A stretch of DNA of 64,000 nt from Homalodisca vitripennis (taxonomy: Eukaryota; Arthropoda; Insecta; Hemiptera; Cicadellidae). Location of the stretch: contig NC_060214.1 of the NCBI RefSeq assembly GCF_021130785.1, positions 44,685,001 to 44,749,000 on the forward strand. The letters are read 5' to 3'. Each line of letters opens with the position of its first letter. The first letter of the stretch is position 1. Made by a program: the position numbers and the translations under genes. The notes beneath the pieces are model-generated. The model was not told the DNA's origin, made no database searches, and worked only from the letters and a program-made list of their open reading frames with translations. This document shows positions 12,613-26,459 of this stretch, piece by piece.

Positions 12613-13489
12613 TTCTCACCCTATGTTTAACATTCTCAAATCTTTCAATCATGGTAACCTCGTTGTAATAATTAAAAATAAATATTAGACAACAGCTAAG
12701 TGCTTGTAGCATTTCAAATAATTCAGATTGGTGACAATTTATAATAGAATGAAAAAAACAATTTAGTACTAGCTTAGCCAACTTTATGAAATGATCTTTT
12801 GGAAAAAAAGATCGGTAAAATTATTAGCTGCTTTAGCATTGATTTAGGTCAAGTGTATGTAAAACTAGTTAAAAAACAAAACTGGAACAGATTAAAAATA
12901 CGCCATATGATTTTAGAGTGACTAATTGTCGTTGATTTTTGCAAAGTAGTGGGTTTGCTATTTATTTCTTGAGGAGCACAAAACATTTATTTAATTGTTA
13001 GAAAATTTTTCTTTGATACTAAAACTCAAAATGTTTGCATTCAATTGCATTTTATTTTCATACCACCCAAAATAAGCTTGCAAATAAAGCAAGTCTTTAA
13101 ATGTTAACAATATTTAAAATACATATAATGTCTTCAGGGTAAAACTATTCGCGTCATTATTTTCATACTTATTAAAAATTTTAAGATGGTACAAAAGTTT
13201 CTTTCCATTTTGACACTTTGCAGGATTAAAAATGTACACAGCTTCAATTAATACAAGGTAAAGTAGATATGGCTCAAAGGTTAAATTTTTCAACATATAA
13301 ATACAGTAATACAGCTTCTTTTAGTAATTTCTAGCTCCATTGCATGCTAAAACTGCAACTTGGAAGTGATTGCACGGTTATAATCAAAAGCCTAAAGAAT
13401 ATTTGCATGTTTGCCAATGAAAGTCAATATTTAAATAAAAGTTAAATTTAAATTTGCCAACGTTATGAAGACCCATTATTGATAAAATG

Positions 13490-13582
13490 GCGAATTTTAT
13501 TTTTTTTAAGTCTTGGATGACAGACAGTTATGAAACTACCTCTTATTACGTGCTGAGTGGTATTTTGTATACTTGTCGGAAC

Positions 13583-13626
<44 letters not shown>

Positions 13627-14345
13627 TGTGAGACAATTATTTTATATATTTTAAACCTTTCGATACATAATTTCATTTAAACTAACAGAAAGAGAAGCAA
13701 GCGACGAATTTATTTCTTTCCTACGAGAAACTTGTCCACTAATATCACCAAAACTATGCTTTTCGTTCATAGAGTGGTCATGGCTTGTAGACTATTAGAA
13801 GAAAGTAGTATAGGGGTTTGCCAAAAACAACAGAAAACATTTGCATAAAACGAGGATAAACGTGTTTTTATTATTCTTTATAACTATTTGCAATAAATTT
13901 CAATAATGATACATCATTGAACCTGGAACTGTCACATGAACCCCTTTGGCTAAATTCTTACTCTTTTTCAAGGCATAAAACACACATACGTAGTATTCAT
14001 AATATTTACATAATATGTTAACCTGGGATAACATAATTTCGTTATTGAAATTATATCATTGAATATTAAAAATGTATAAAGTATAGTTCCGAATGTATCT
14101 AATCTTCATTGCACTATCACACACTGGTTTTTTAAATTATATCGATGATGAAACTTTCCAAAAATCATATAAAACATCTGCCACGCTAGTTTTTTAGAGG
14201 CGGAATTGGAGGGCAAATAAAGAGTTTAATATAAAAGATAATAATCTTTCCCAGTACTTTCGTTCCATACCTAGAAATTTTTAACCCTACCGTATGAAAC
14301 GGACGTAATTGCTATATGACTTGTCAGACAATTAGAAAAAGAGCC
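13490..14345. other. Left-arm-only insertion with (TA)n
   Basis: The right arm passes directly from the partner of 14345 to the partner of 13480 (at about 28985), so these roughly 850 bp are extra in the left arm. They include a (TA)n array at 13586-13623. No terminal repeats or coding sequence are visible. Confidence 0.5.
13586..13623. repeat. (TA)n microsatellite
   Basis: Uninterrupted alternating TA of about 38 bases, inside the left-arm-only segment. Confidence 0.95.
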
Positions 14346-15699
14346 AGACTAAAAGCGGTTATTTTCAATCTCTTTATATATTTAGTTGTGTGACCGTCAA
14401 ATAACTATTACACATTTACTAACGGTCAATTTTAATTATGTAAAATGAAGAAAAATATGATTTGTGAAAAAAATAGGTTTGATGTATTTAACCCTTTCGA
14501 TACTCTCGTATTTTTACCTCCACGAAACAACTGTACGGCTAACCATAAAATGTTTACTTAGGAAATAAATTGGTTTGGTTATACATTTCAATAGACTCCT
14601 GCTCTTTATATGACAATTAAATTAATTGACGATTGATAACGCCATAATTCTGTTTCTCTTACAAAATAAATTTTTTCGTCGCTCATAATACACATACAAT
14701 TACAACTCTGTCGATAATGTCTTTGAATTTTATAATGTCGGTCTCGTTATTTGAAACCTTTTCTACCCTCATGTTATATATGACAACATTTTATTTAATA
14801 TTAGATTTTATAATATTAAGAGGAGGCTGTATCTCTTCACATAACTATGTGACAGAAAAGAAATACAATATGGTATGTGAGTGTGTAAAAAGGAAAATAC
14901 GCATAAATTCACGTACTGTTATCTCTAAAACTATCAGGCCTAGGTACCTAAAATATTTTGTCTGTATTCATTATAACTTTAAAATATATTAATAATATTT
15001 ATAAAACACTAAAACCACTTCAAAATGAAACATTTCATTATATGTGTTTATTTATTTTACATATTATATAGCCTATATATACATATTATTAAGTTTGTGT
15101 TTTCATATATTTTTGTTTCGTTTCTTTTGTATATAACAAGAACATAATCTTAACATACGTAGTATTGGGGTTAGTATTACTAGATGGAGCTATGCACAAC
15201 ATCTCAAGTGTCTACATATCATAGATTCTTAAATATATATTCCAAAAATGAAATAAGTAAAATAAGTAACTTACGGGAAAACGTGATTTAAGTTTTTGCA
15301 AGAGTTTTCACTGTTAAAATCCCACGAGGTGCGTAAGTTTTTCCTTCACTGTCATCCCCTTTACTTTTTAGTTAACTCATTTGACACTCTTTCTGTAGTT
15401 GTGCTCTTCTTCTTCTTTATCAGCTTTTTCTTACACTCTCAGAGTCGATTCTCTTTAGTCTATAACCGAAGTCTTTCCACGTAGAGTGCCTAGCCTACAC
15501 AAAACATTTAGCTTTCCTACTGTTCCTTCATTGAAACTAATGTATTCTTTTTTGTCCCTAGTTGAAGTGCATTGAGTCCTACAGACACAGTTTTATAAAT
15601 CTATTGCTATATTGAACTATTGAAACTTGCATTGGGTTTTGGATTTTCACATGAAGGCATCGTTTTATCAATTCTTTATTATACATTCGATTAATATAA

Positions 15700-15754
<55 letters not shown>
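15700..15754. repeat. (TA)n microsatellite
   Basis: Alternating TA of about 55 bases within the left-arm-only insertion. Confidence 0.95.
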
Positions 15755-15760
<6 letters not shown>

Positions 15761-15984
15761 GCTTATTTCATTAATTTTAAACTGCACGAGTTAGTTCTTA
15801 CTGCTTTTCAATAATAATTCTTAAGCTGACAAATTTTTGGATCTGAGAGTCGTCTTTTCCCATCTATAACTTTACCATCACTACAGAGGTTTTCCCAGTT
15901 TTTTTTTTTTTTTAATTCTCTAATTCTTGAACCAACCCTCTTTTGAGTGTGTCCAAACCAAGTTTAATAATGGTGAATTAAATG

Positions 15985-16179
15985 TTAAGAGATTTCCTTT
16001 CCATTATAGGTGCAAAAACCATTGCAATCGCGGTTTCCTATATACTCTTTACATCCGCTTGGAACATGTTTAAATAGTAGTTTTACACTTGGCTGATTGA
16101 ATTTGTCACAGAGCCTACACTTTAGTACCATGTTATGGGCTAATCCGAACATAAAGTAGTCGTCAGTGCCCAAAATCAC
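15985..16179 (-). pseudogene. Unrecognised coding-like fragment with Cys motifs
   Basis: A 64-codon minus-strand frame whose composition (Cys, His, Asp, Gly, few Lys/Asn/Ile runs) is unlike the AT-driven frames around it. It contains CRLC near codon 21 and further Cys pairs near codons 43-56, a spacing that could bind zinc. Frames on both strands stay open just upstream (16240-16468). No family is recognised. If real, it is more likely a degraded transposon gene than a host exon, since it sits inside the arm-specific insertion. Chance openness cannot be excluded. Confidence 0.2.
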
Positions 16180-17696
16180 ACAGTACTTGTTATCACAAAA
16201 CTTTCAATTTATAAAGTATTTTATAAGACCTGATATTAATTATAGGCTAAATAAAAATTTTACTTCGGATTCCTTGAAAACCACACCTTTAGGAAGCATC
16301 GAGCAATTCAGCTTTTTTGAGCTTAAAGTATTCTTTACACACCATTTACCATTAGAAGCAGGCCTTGGAGTTCCGCAAGGGATTGTAGAAGCCTTAAGCC
16401 TAGAAGAATATATGCTGGTTGCCTCTAAACTGCCCACAGATCATCTTTGTTATCCTTGCCAATTTTAAGGACACTACAACATACAAACAATAACAATGAC
16501 ATACAACAATAAAACTCTCTATTCTTAGGTTTGGTTAGACTATCGGAAAATTTTATATAAAAATATTACAGCTGTCGCCTGATGCTGGTGGTAGATACTG
16601 GGAAGTAGAGTAGCCTATAAACCTAAAGTAAAAAAGTAATACAGTTTATATCAAACAATATGAAAATCAGAAGTGCTATGGTATCACGTTACTGGTACAT
16701 TTACAAGAAGGATTTAATATTGTTTTAAACAGAAAGAATCATAAATTTTTAGTGGGAATGTTTTCAAATGTTATTTACCTCTAAAAAGTACGGTATTCCC
16801 CTCACATTTCAGTTATGGAAATAGGTTGGTTGTGGCTGAATGTACAACATTATTAATACCGGAAGTTAAGGGAGGTTTGGTCAACCACAACCCTCCCCTC
16901 GATAATGTCCCATATATAATGTGCTTACCACAAAATATTGCAATTTATAGCGTTGAGATATTATATATTTGTTTCTATTTTATTAAAACAGATTAAACTA
17001 ACTTTACTGAAAATGTAAGGTTATTGCTGACTAGTACATGAAAAATGCATCGTATATAACATAAAAAATATTCACAACAAGTTAATTTTCATGAAATACT
17101 TAAACCTTTATGAAAGCCTAGTTTTTTTGGATAAATAGTAAAATATACAGAGTAAAATATGTTTTTATTCTCTGAAATAAAAACATAAACGTAAAATAAA
17201 AACGCAAATCAACAGATAAATTTCCGCAATAATAAACTAATAAATCTTTCAAAGATGCCTGGCATATTTAAGAATATTTATTGCAAAAACTGTCAAAGGT
17301 ACGCTAATTATTGTTAAACCTATAAACAAATATCAAGCTATTATTATTATACTCGTCCTACATGTTCCGCATTAGTAAACTATTCATGATGGAGTTATTA
17401 AGCCTATTAAGGGTAAAATATAATTAGTATCAAAAGAAAAACAGAAGATTTAATACAGAAGGTATTATTTAGAAACGAAAATAGAAGATATTTTCAGCTC
17501 CATCACGTGGAGCTTAATAATTATATATTTTATTATTATTCTTAATTATGTCATAAATAGAAATGCACCATGCGAATTAAATAATTTTACAACCTACCAA
17601 CTTGGTTATATTTATGTTATACATTGACAACGGCATGTGAGGGTATGTACTAAAATCTTTATATAATTTACTATTTACGAATCTTTTAATAAATAA

Positions 17697-17699
<3 letters not shown>

Positions 17700-17763
<64 letters not shown>
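17700..17763. repeat. (TA)n microsatellite
   Basis: Alternating TA with one GTA interruption near 17751, at the inner edge of the left-arm-only insertion. Confidence 0.95.
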
Positions 17764-18859
17764 AATTCCTACATATACTTTTTTTAAGCCATTCAATTTA
17801 GAAAACTTGTTCAACATTTGTAGCCTAATAAAAATGGTTAAAATATAGTTTTTTAATTCACATAATACAAATTTGTTCTGACTAAAATGGGAAGTTATTA
17901 TTGATCACCAAAAGTTACATCGTTATGCACTATTCTAGAAGATACGACTTTCGATAACATTGAGGAAGTAGTAAATGTAACGTTAGTTTTGAAAGTTGTA
18001 GTATAGTATTTCACAACATTTATAAATTAACCACCTCTAATATAGATATCAGATAAGATTGGGAATTTAAGTGGCAATTTATTACTAATTATTTGAGACC
18101 GAACATTAAGTGGGTCAGCTCTTGCGTCCGCGTAATCCGATTACAACTTCATTATTGATAGTATCTACTATAGCCCATACATTAAGTTAAATTACTTATT
18201 GTTTTTTGAGGTATTGGAGAATCATTGACCAACTATTTCCTTTTTTGATTTTTACGTTAAAACTGAGTCTGAAGTGATAATATTTTATTAAAACCCCCCA
18301 GCGAAGTAAAGTGTACTGCCATTACTAAGAAGCTGTAAAAAAGAGAATTTGTCATGTTAAACTAGTAGGCCTTTCAGATAAATTTTCTGAATAATATTTA
18401 GAAAATAATTGTTGATCATTCCTAATGAACTAAAAATAGCTAGTGATAAAACACAGAAGTTTATGTTGATGTTTAATATTGTGATAAAACGATAATTAAA
18501 ACATGTAAATTTCCGATAGTATATAAGTTTTATAACTAATAAGAACGTCACGTTCTGAACTTAAAAATAAAAATGTTTAAACAAACACATTTAAATATTA
18601 AATTTTTAGCATCGTGATGTATTACTAAATGAAGCATTAGTTCAAACTGAAAACGTGTTTTTTATTTGGAAAGTTTGTTATAGCATTATCATTATTCATT
18701 AAAAGTTAATATTGTAGACTTTAGCAACACAGGGCTACTGTTAGGACAGCAAACATGTTACAGGATTCAATTCGATTAACAAACACGATTAAACTAGACA
18801 AAGCTTTGAAGTTGCCTCATTAGAATTACAAGGTATTCAAAAAGATTATATACAACTTT

Positions 18860-18863
<4 letters not shown>

Positions 18864-18929
<66 letters not shown>
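18864..18929. repeat. (TA)n microsatellite
   Basis: About 66 bases of TA, followed by ctctaaYgaact phrases twice (around 18931 and 18957) and a shorter TA run at 18968-18982. The tail has therefore itself been duplicated. Confidence 0.95.
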
Positions 18930-18930
<1 letters not shown>

Positions 18931-20439
18931 TCTAATGAACTGATATGTATATATTCTCTAACGAACTTATATATATATATATTTTTATATGATTTTTACA
19001 CAGTTTTATTCCCATTGAAAATGTCTAAGTCAAATGAACGTTCTTCACATGTGTGTAAATTATGCTTAACATCTATCTTTACATTTATTTATATTCTGAA
19101 TTAAATGTTGAGATAAATAAGTTTATATTATACATCCTGCTAAAGAATAAAATATTATATTTTTCTCACACATGTTTGTTCTCTTATTACGCAAACCTAC
19201 TTTGCGACTGAGTTCAAAGATTGTATTAAACAGGTGACACAATTTTGGCCAACTACTATTGATGTGATTTTTTGTCATGATTCAGCAAATAAGTATTCCT
19301 TATCTACTATTTACACTGGAATTTGTGTATACATCTTTCATTGGTTTTCAAACCGCTTTAAATCGTTCAAAAATGTGGCCATAGGTAAGAGAATATGATA
19401 AATTTTAATTATCATTGCACATATCACAAAAATAGCATAATTAATATGACTATATACATGTGATGTTACTAAAACGCTTCAACGTTTAAGACGCGTCATT
19501 GAAGAATAATATTCTATCACATTTTTACTAATAATAATACCCTCATTACCACTTTAACTTCGATTAAAATCTACTAAATCTTACCCACATTATTACTTTA
19601 TAATATGCTACCTATTTGAGTTTCTGATAACAGTCATTGATAAATTTAATGCTGCAAAACACATTTTGTAAATATTCAATTTATCAATAAAGCCTACTAT
19701 TATAGAATCTTTATTCACAAATCATAAGTTAAACATAATTTTATGCTCCATATTTGCACAATGAAGACTATATATATTGTCTTTGCTATAATACATGCAT
19801 TTGTACGATTAGAGAAACACCCGTTCTGGATGGAGTTAGAGTGTATAACAAGAGTTTCCGCAAATATGAAACAGTTGAAGAACAACTACAACACTAACTC
19901 GCACCATACAGAGAGTCTGTAACTACTGCAGGACAGTTAGTTACTGCTGAGTTTCACAAGCTTTAGTTAACAACAGTGACTAATTTTAATCACATACGTA
20001 TGTTAAACACCAACTTGGATCCTAAATATGGATTATTGTGAATTCCCCAGTGTTATTGAGACGCAAAAAATCTTTAAAACTTTACTTTAACTTTAAAAAC
20101 TAATATCTAACATTTACCTGCATATTTTAATAAATTGACGTTATAATACGTTGGTAAACTAACGGAAATTAAATTGATCCACCCTATAGAGTAATAACTT
20201 TCGCTGTCACTCAGCCCATACGTAGAGTACCAGTATGGGTTTTATCAAAAATGAGTGACATGATGATATTTTTAATACACATTGAGGTGGAGGTTTTTAG
20301 TTAAAAATAACAAGACAAAAATACCAGAAGTTGTTCTTAGAGTATTATGAAGGATATAGCATAGAAATTTAGTTAGCAAAAAGTCCCAAACATCTTACCG
20401 GAATTGGTAGGTGCAGTTTCCAAGACATTAATCCCTTTT

Positions 20440-20735
20440 TCAAATAAGGAGATGGCAATCTACTATCTGTTGCGGAGTTTTCTTTTATTACTACCTCAAC
20501 CCACCACCATGTCATTATGCCGCATGACTTCTTATGCTATATCTTGAGGCAAGTCTGCCAATCTAGTCCGGCAATGTTAATTTAAGTGAGGTGTTAGGTA
20601 ATTACCATCTACAATCTGTTGCGAAGTTGTTTTCTATGATTTCCTCATTCCACAAACCATAGCATAATTTCGCATGCCTTCTACTGCTATGCCTTGCAAG
20701 AAGCGTGCCAGCCATGTTCTGCAATGCGACTGGTA
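20440..20735 (+). repeat. Tandem duplication of about 150 bp, left arm only
   Basis: Two diverged direct copies (about 20440-20575 and 20595-20735). Shared words in order are atctac, atctgttgcg, a T-rich stretch, cctca and ccaca/ccacc, then cgcatg and cttcta/cttctta, tgctat and cttg, and finally gccagcc/gccaatc and gcaatg. The right arm lacks the segment between the partners of 20190 and 20755. Confidence 0.7.
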
Positions 20736-20950
20736 TGCCTATTAGCTTTGCTGCGCACATATAAATTCAATTTATTGCAAAATAATTATCGAATCTATTT
20801 ATTATATTTGGCTCCTACATAAAAAACAGCAAAGTACATTTTAGAAAAACTTATGATTTCAACAGCTTATATTTGAAAATACATTGCGCAGTTATCGAAT
20901 AAATAGTTCTCAAATTTATGTTAACCTAGCAAAAATCCTGAAATCCATGT

Positions 20951-23900
20951 TATTTAATATCAATACTATTACTTAATTGAGAACTGTGAACTAACACATT
21001 ATAATTATTAATTGCTTAAATTACAAGATAAGTAGTGATATGGTGTGTGTAAAAACTTACTAAACACAATATTAGCAGGTTAGTTCGCTTAACTGATAAA
21101 AATAAATTGAAATCTCTATATCGTGAGATTTGACTTCCAAACCGCATTCTGAGGCATGCATATCGCTTATTGGTTCTTCGATTTCCTGTTCAAGTCTATG
21201 CATCATTCAAATATTGTAAAAGATAGGTAAGCTAAAGTATAACTCTTACTCGAAGAGCTGGAGTGGAGAATAGAGTACGTGTAGTTAAATCAAATACACT
21301 CTTTAAAGCTCTGCATTACCTAAAGCACATGATTTTTGATTGTAACGCTGTCTAATATTGAATGCAATATAATTAAAATGTTACACAGTTAAAATATACA
21401 ATTTATAATCTATAAAGTGATTTGTAATTAGTTTACAATACACTCTATAAAAACTTATAACTAATATGTTATGAGGAAGTCTCTTGTTTGTTAATGCTAT
21501 TAAAGTGACCAGAATCAAATTATATAGTTTAATACAGACTATGCGTTTAGTTTAATTTATGCTGAATTTTTATGTAATCACCTAACTTTGTTTTGATATA
21601 ACATTTTGTATTTCTATGGTATTTCCTTTTAAGGCCAATAGTTTGTAATTAGTTACGCTCATACCAGTTGGAACATAGCCCATATATAACATATGTTATA
21701 TCAAAGACAGTGGATTTAAATGTACATTTTCTCCAGTTTACGAGATGAGGAAATTTCAGTGTGGCCAACTACATGTCACAATAAACAACACAAGTCTCTT
21801 GTACTTCCATCAGTAGCGCTGGGCTAAACTATACACAAGAGAGGCTTTTACCGGGTAAATTAAGGGACAGTGTACAGTGTTATATACTCGTAAAGAGGTA
21901 TATATTTATAGTACACCAGAAAATGATAGTCATTTTAATAATAAATTTATTACGTAACATTCTTTCTCGGTTTATATTAAAGGTCGCAATATATTAAGTT
22001 TAGTTGCAACGTCTTACGTATTTACACATACGATACTGGGAGGAAAAATGCTAATTTAGGTGAAGGGCTTGTTTTTTTTTATATTCTGTTTAAGCGCGTA
22101 TTCTTGCAAATATGTAATTTCTTTACTAAGAAATTTAATCACAAATACTCACATGAGACCTACAGGTAATTGGGTCTCGTTAGTAATCTTGCGAAGTGGA
22201 CACCCATGGTTCTAAACAAGTACTGCCTACTCAATGGACACCTGGCTCGCACGGCCAGCTTTAAATTTTACTTTTACGAGATTATTATGATGCCTAGATC
22301 CAATTACTAATTAACACTAACCTAAACTCAATTATCTGCGCCTTTTCTTAAATATATACTATCTTATTCAGACACGCACGCCATCTCACGGTATGTATTG
22401 AGACCTGTTTAAGAATAGTTTTACACATGTCTCCATGACAAATATAATCAATATAACCCCTTATAAGTATCAAGCTTTATACATTCTCTGCGGATATTAC
22501 ACCAGTAATACATTCCATTTTTTGTATGTTAGGTGGGTTATACGTTGCAGCATTTGTTCTAAACCCAGATTGCTTTTACTTTTGATGTCATATTACATAC
22601 CAATTTGGCTACGGCGTAAATAATTATCTTCCGGGATTTCGAGTAGAACTTGATGAAAACTTGAATAGATGTGGTCTGTGTAGGAATTTTTCATGCAAAA
22701 TTTCTAAACTCTATCTAAAATTATTCTCAACATACATTGTTGACATTTAGCATAAGTTTACGTGCTTTACAAACCAAAGATTTTAATTCCATCCCTCATA
22801 TTGTAACGCGTATCAAAATAATTCGTTAGCGTTATATTAGTTTTACTTGTTATATAATCTTTTTATTACAGTTGACATGTTTTGGTTGTTTTTATGGTCA
22901 TCAATATTACATTTCACTAAATAAAAAAATTGAAATGTAAATTAAAATCTCCATTAATAGAGTACAGTTTATTATGACCCATTTAGTTTTTTTATTTTTT
23001 CTTAAATATATCCAGATCTGATATATGCAGTACTTAAAATAAGAGACTGTCGGCGCCTTGTGTCGTTTACTTTGAGTTATGTTCCCCGCTACTTACACTT
23101 ATCTTCAGTCTTATAGAGGCAAACCCAAATTGAATGAGTATCAATGTCACAAAACTGTAAAACTAAAAAAAAATTATATACATAAAAACACCTATATTTG
23201 ACATTTTTGATTTTTTTTAGATATCATATGTATCAGATCTTGCTTGTTATGCGCAATGCATTCAACAAAGACACATGGTATATAAAAAGTAGAGTCCTAA
23301 CTGCTGATAATTGAGATCAGATCATTGGTAAATACATTGAAATTATTTGACTGTTTGAAGTCGTGTGTTTCTCTTTAAAACTTCTTTTAATGTTGTCTGC
23401 TTTCAATCTGCTATTGCTCCTGGGAATATACATCATAGGTCTTTTTAATCTTGAATGTATAAAAACAAATTCTATATTGGTTAAAATATTTTCAATATAT
23501 GCCGGATGCCAAGTGTCAGTAGACGTGAGAGTAATTTTTTATTGGTTCACGTTATAAGAGTATAATTCTGACTACCATCATAAGGTATAAAATGTCAACA
23601 TATAAGTCAATGACTTCATCTCCTCATATTAATCTCTACCTCAGTAGGAATCAGACGAAATTTTTTTAATTCATCTATAGGTGTATCACTGCATCATATA
23701 AATCTTAAATTTATACATCACACTTAAAGACTAGAAGATTATTATAAAAGATTATATTTGCTTTTACATTATTTGACAAAAAATAATGCAATATAATGTA
23801 TAAACTAGAAATAAAAATAACCCGTTTTATATTAAAAAATGTTATTAAGAAAAAACTTAAATTATAAGGTTATAATTATATTATTATTTAGTCTTAAAAG

Positions 23901-23989
23901 AAAAAACTATCTTAAACTCTTTCTTTCTCACTCTTTCTCCCTCCACCCCCCCCTCACTCTCTCTCACATTTAATATGTTTTTTTTTAAT
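20951..23989. other. Unpaired spacer at the axis of the giant inverted repeat
   Basis: About 3 kb in which I could not match the two sides convincingly. It has no recognisable gene. It includes a less AT-rich patch at 22140-22270, a polypyrimidine run near 23918-23967 and short frames with nothing familiar. Weak similarity may extend inward (for example around 21.0 with 23.86 kb), so the true loop may be smaller. Confidence 0.5.
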
Positions 23990-25669
23990 ATTATAGGTTA
24001 ACATAAGTGTTTGAACTATTTCCTTGATAATTGTACCATGAATTTTAAAATAAAAAGTTTTAGAAATTATAAGTTCTTATCGAGGAGCCAAACATAAAAT
24101 AACTGTCACGTTTTTAGAAATTGAATTTATGTGCGCACAAAAAGCAGATATGCATACGATTAATACTGCAGAACAATGCTAGCAGCATTAGCAAATTTTT
24201 ATCACTCAAAAGGCTGGATTAACTAAATTTCTGTCAGTCTACCTATGTTTTTTCATTAAAGCTTATTATGAAAAACAGATAAAATGTTATGATACTGGTT
24301 ATGTAATTTTAAAAAGTTGTAATAGTTTCTTGTGTCTTAATACATTATGGATTTCTTAAAAATGTTTAATTAAGATCCAAGCTTGAGTTTGACATACTAA
24401 TTTATGTGGTTAAAAATAGTCACTATTGTGAATTAAGGCTTGTAGAACTAAACACTATCTAAATATCCTGCAATAGTTCCAGACTCTCTGTATGGTGCCA
24501 GTTAGTGTTGTGATGGTTCTAAAACATCCGCTCAAGTTACATATTTGCGGAATTGGTGTTATACACTCTAACTTCATGCAGAACGGGTATTTCTCTATTC
24601 GTACTAATGCACGTTGTATGGCATAGTCAATATATAGTCTTAACTACACATACATGGAGCGTCAATTTGAGATTTGTGGAAAAAAATTCTAAAATATTTG
24701 GCTTTATTAATAAATTGAATATTTACAAAATTAAATGTTTTGCATTAACATTATCAACTTCTGTTATCAGAATGTATATTACTGTTATCATTTTATACGT
24801 CAAAAAGCTGCCATATTATGTAGCAACACTGTGGTTATTTGTAATGGTATTTAAAGTGGCGTTCGGGGAGTTTTTATTGTATAAGTACTAATGTGCTAGC
24901 ATATTCCTCTTCAAGGACATGGTTTATCGTTGAAGCATGTAGTAATATCACATGTAAGAATAAATAATCATATTAAACTTGCTATTCTTGTAACGTGAGC
25001 AATGATAATAAAATTATATCATATTTCTTTTACTTATAATTACTTTAAAATTAACGATCACTCAGTCTGAAGGACAGGATGGTGAATCTATATCTTTTGA
25101 ACGATTTAAAATGTATGAAAACCAATAGAGGGCTGTAAAAACGAATTATAGGGAAAATTGTCTGTATTAAATATTCCGTTTTTTTTTTACATTTGTTCAA
25201 TCGTGACTCAAATAAAACATTTCAATAGCAGTTGGGGAGAATTTGTCACCTAATTATTACTAACTTTTAACTCAGTCATATAGTAGGTTTGTGTAATAGA
25301 AGGGATAAAAATGTGTAAGAAATTAAAATTTTTATTCTTTAGAGGATATTAAATATCTACAGATTTGTCTCTAATCATTTATTTATAATTGGGCATAAAT
25401 ATATAGATAAATTTTAAATATAATTCACAATCGTGTGTGAAACATGAGAACTTGAGCTAAACATTTTCAATTAGATTGAAATTTCAAAACTGTGAAAAAC
25501 TGATGAATATATCTTCTGAACATGTATTTACCTCCTCGTGAAACTAATTTCTCTCATTATTTGCTTCAATGCTTGGTCTAGTTTAACCGTGTTTGGTAAT
25601 CGAATTGAATCCTGTAACGTGTCTTTCTGTCCTATAACAGTTGCCCGTGTTGCTATTTTAGACCACGTA

Positions 25670-26392
25670 CGTTAATGGATAATAGTAATGCTATAACCAT
25701 TAAATCATAATTAATTAAAAATGCTTTTACTAAAAACTTCCCTGTCACTCGAGTGTCTGGAAATTCAATTCTGTGTTATAGAACGATTTGTAGATTTGTA
25801 ATTTTGCATTCAGCTTCATTTAAACATCAGGAAACATCAAGTTTTCTGTATGAATTATTATAACTCCATAAGATTTGGCTAGGCTTAGGCAATTTCAGAG
25901 GTCTTATTTTCAACTATTATGGTATCAAAAACATCATACATTATACAAATTTTCAAACAAACTGAGCTAATTCAATGTGAAATTTAACATGAGATACATG
26001 GTGGAATGTTTAGAGAATTGCCTTATATTCTGCTGGGTTTTTGGTACTCTGCTGTAACAATACATTTGTTATGCAGGCATAAAACATTTTTGATGGTAGT
26101 GCATATACCTGGAATGATATTAAGCTATGCGTTAGCAAAGCCTGTAAAAGGCCAATATATCCAGAATGAATTAGGTTACAAAGTTGGAGTTTTGTATATT
26201 TTTCTTAAACTAACGGTTGTGGCCAAGACCCTACCTGTCTTTCTTCGTTTAAATTTTAAGATCGTAGGTTTTATTTATTAGGGTTCTAATACAAGACCTT
26301 ACCACACAAAAAACTGTTCAAATTTCTTCTAATATGAATAATTATCCATTTTGACGTGTTTATCATCAATTAGAAAAAAAAACTAATAAGAA

Positions 26393-26459
<67 letters not shown>

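Larger units (their letters stand above)
14841..17779. other. Left-arm-only insertion, about 2.9 kb
   Basis: The flanking blocks (14660-14840 and 17780-18180) have partners only about 115 bp apart in the right arm (28430 to 28545), so this segment was gained here or lost there. It holds two (TA)n arrays and a T14 run near 15900. At 15985-16468 there are overlapping open frames on both strands that I cannot assign. The minus frame at 15985-16179 contains CRLCDKFN, then a Cys and a Cys-Asn-Gly-Phe-Cys cluster, somewhat like a zinc-binding region. No terminal inverted repeat was found. Confidence 0.5.
5281..20950 (+). repeat. Left arm of giant degenerate inverted repeat
   Basis: This stretch is homologous, in reverse complement and in mirror order, to 23.99-37.56 plus 51.72-53.27 kb. 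Paired blocks (left with right): 5281-5410 with 53090-53270; 5640-6060 with 52440-52870; 6380-6700 with 51720-52040; 7860-7930 with 36250-36330; 8040-8330 with 35870-36150; 8700-8920 with 35480-35760; 8945-9040 with 35360-35470; 12440-12620 with 29945-30105; 12800-12830 with 29650-29700; 13190-13290 with 29195-29290; 13340-13480 with 28990-29160; 14345-14520 with 28860-28985; 14660-14840 with 28545-28740; 17780-18180 with 28085-28430; 18355-18450 with 27870-27960; 18730-18830 with 25565-25665; 19325-19400 with 25095-25150; 19480-20190 with 24215-24960; 20755-20950 with 23990-24140. Gaps between blocks are arm-specific insertions or sequence too diverged to align by eye. Confidence 0.85.

Noticed and set aside
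23918..23967. Polypyrimidine run as a splice acceptor
   Set aside because: No clear exon follows and the run looks like simple-sequence decay.
24553..24891. 112-codon frame in the right arm as a gene
   Set aside because: The homologous left-arm sequence (about 19.5-19.9 kb) does not keep the frame open on the corresponding strand, so openness here is by chance.
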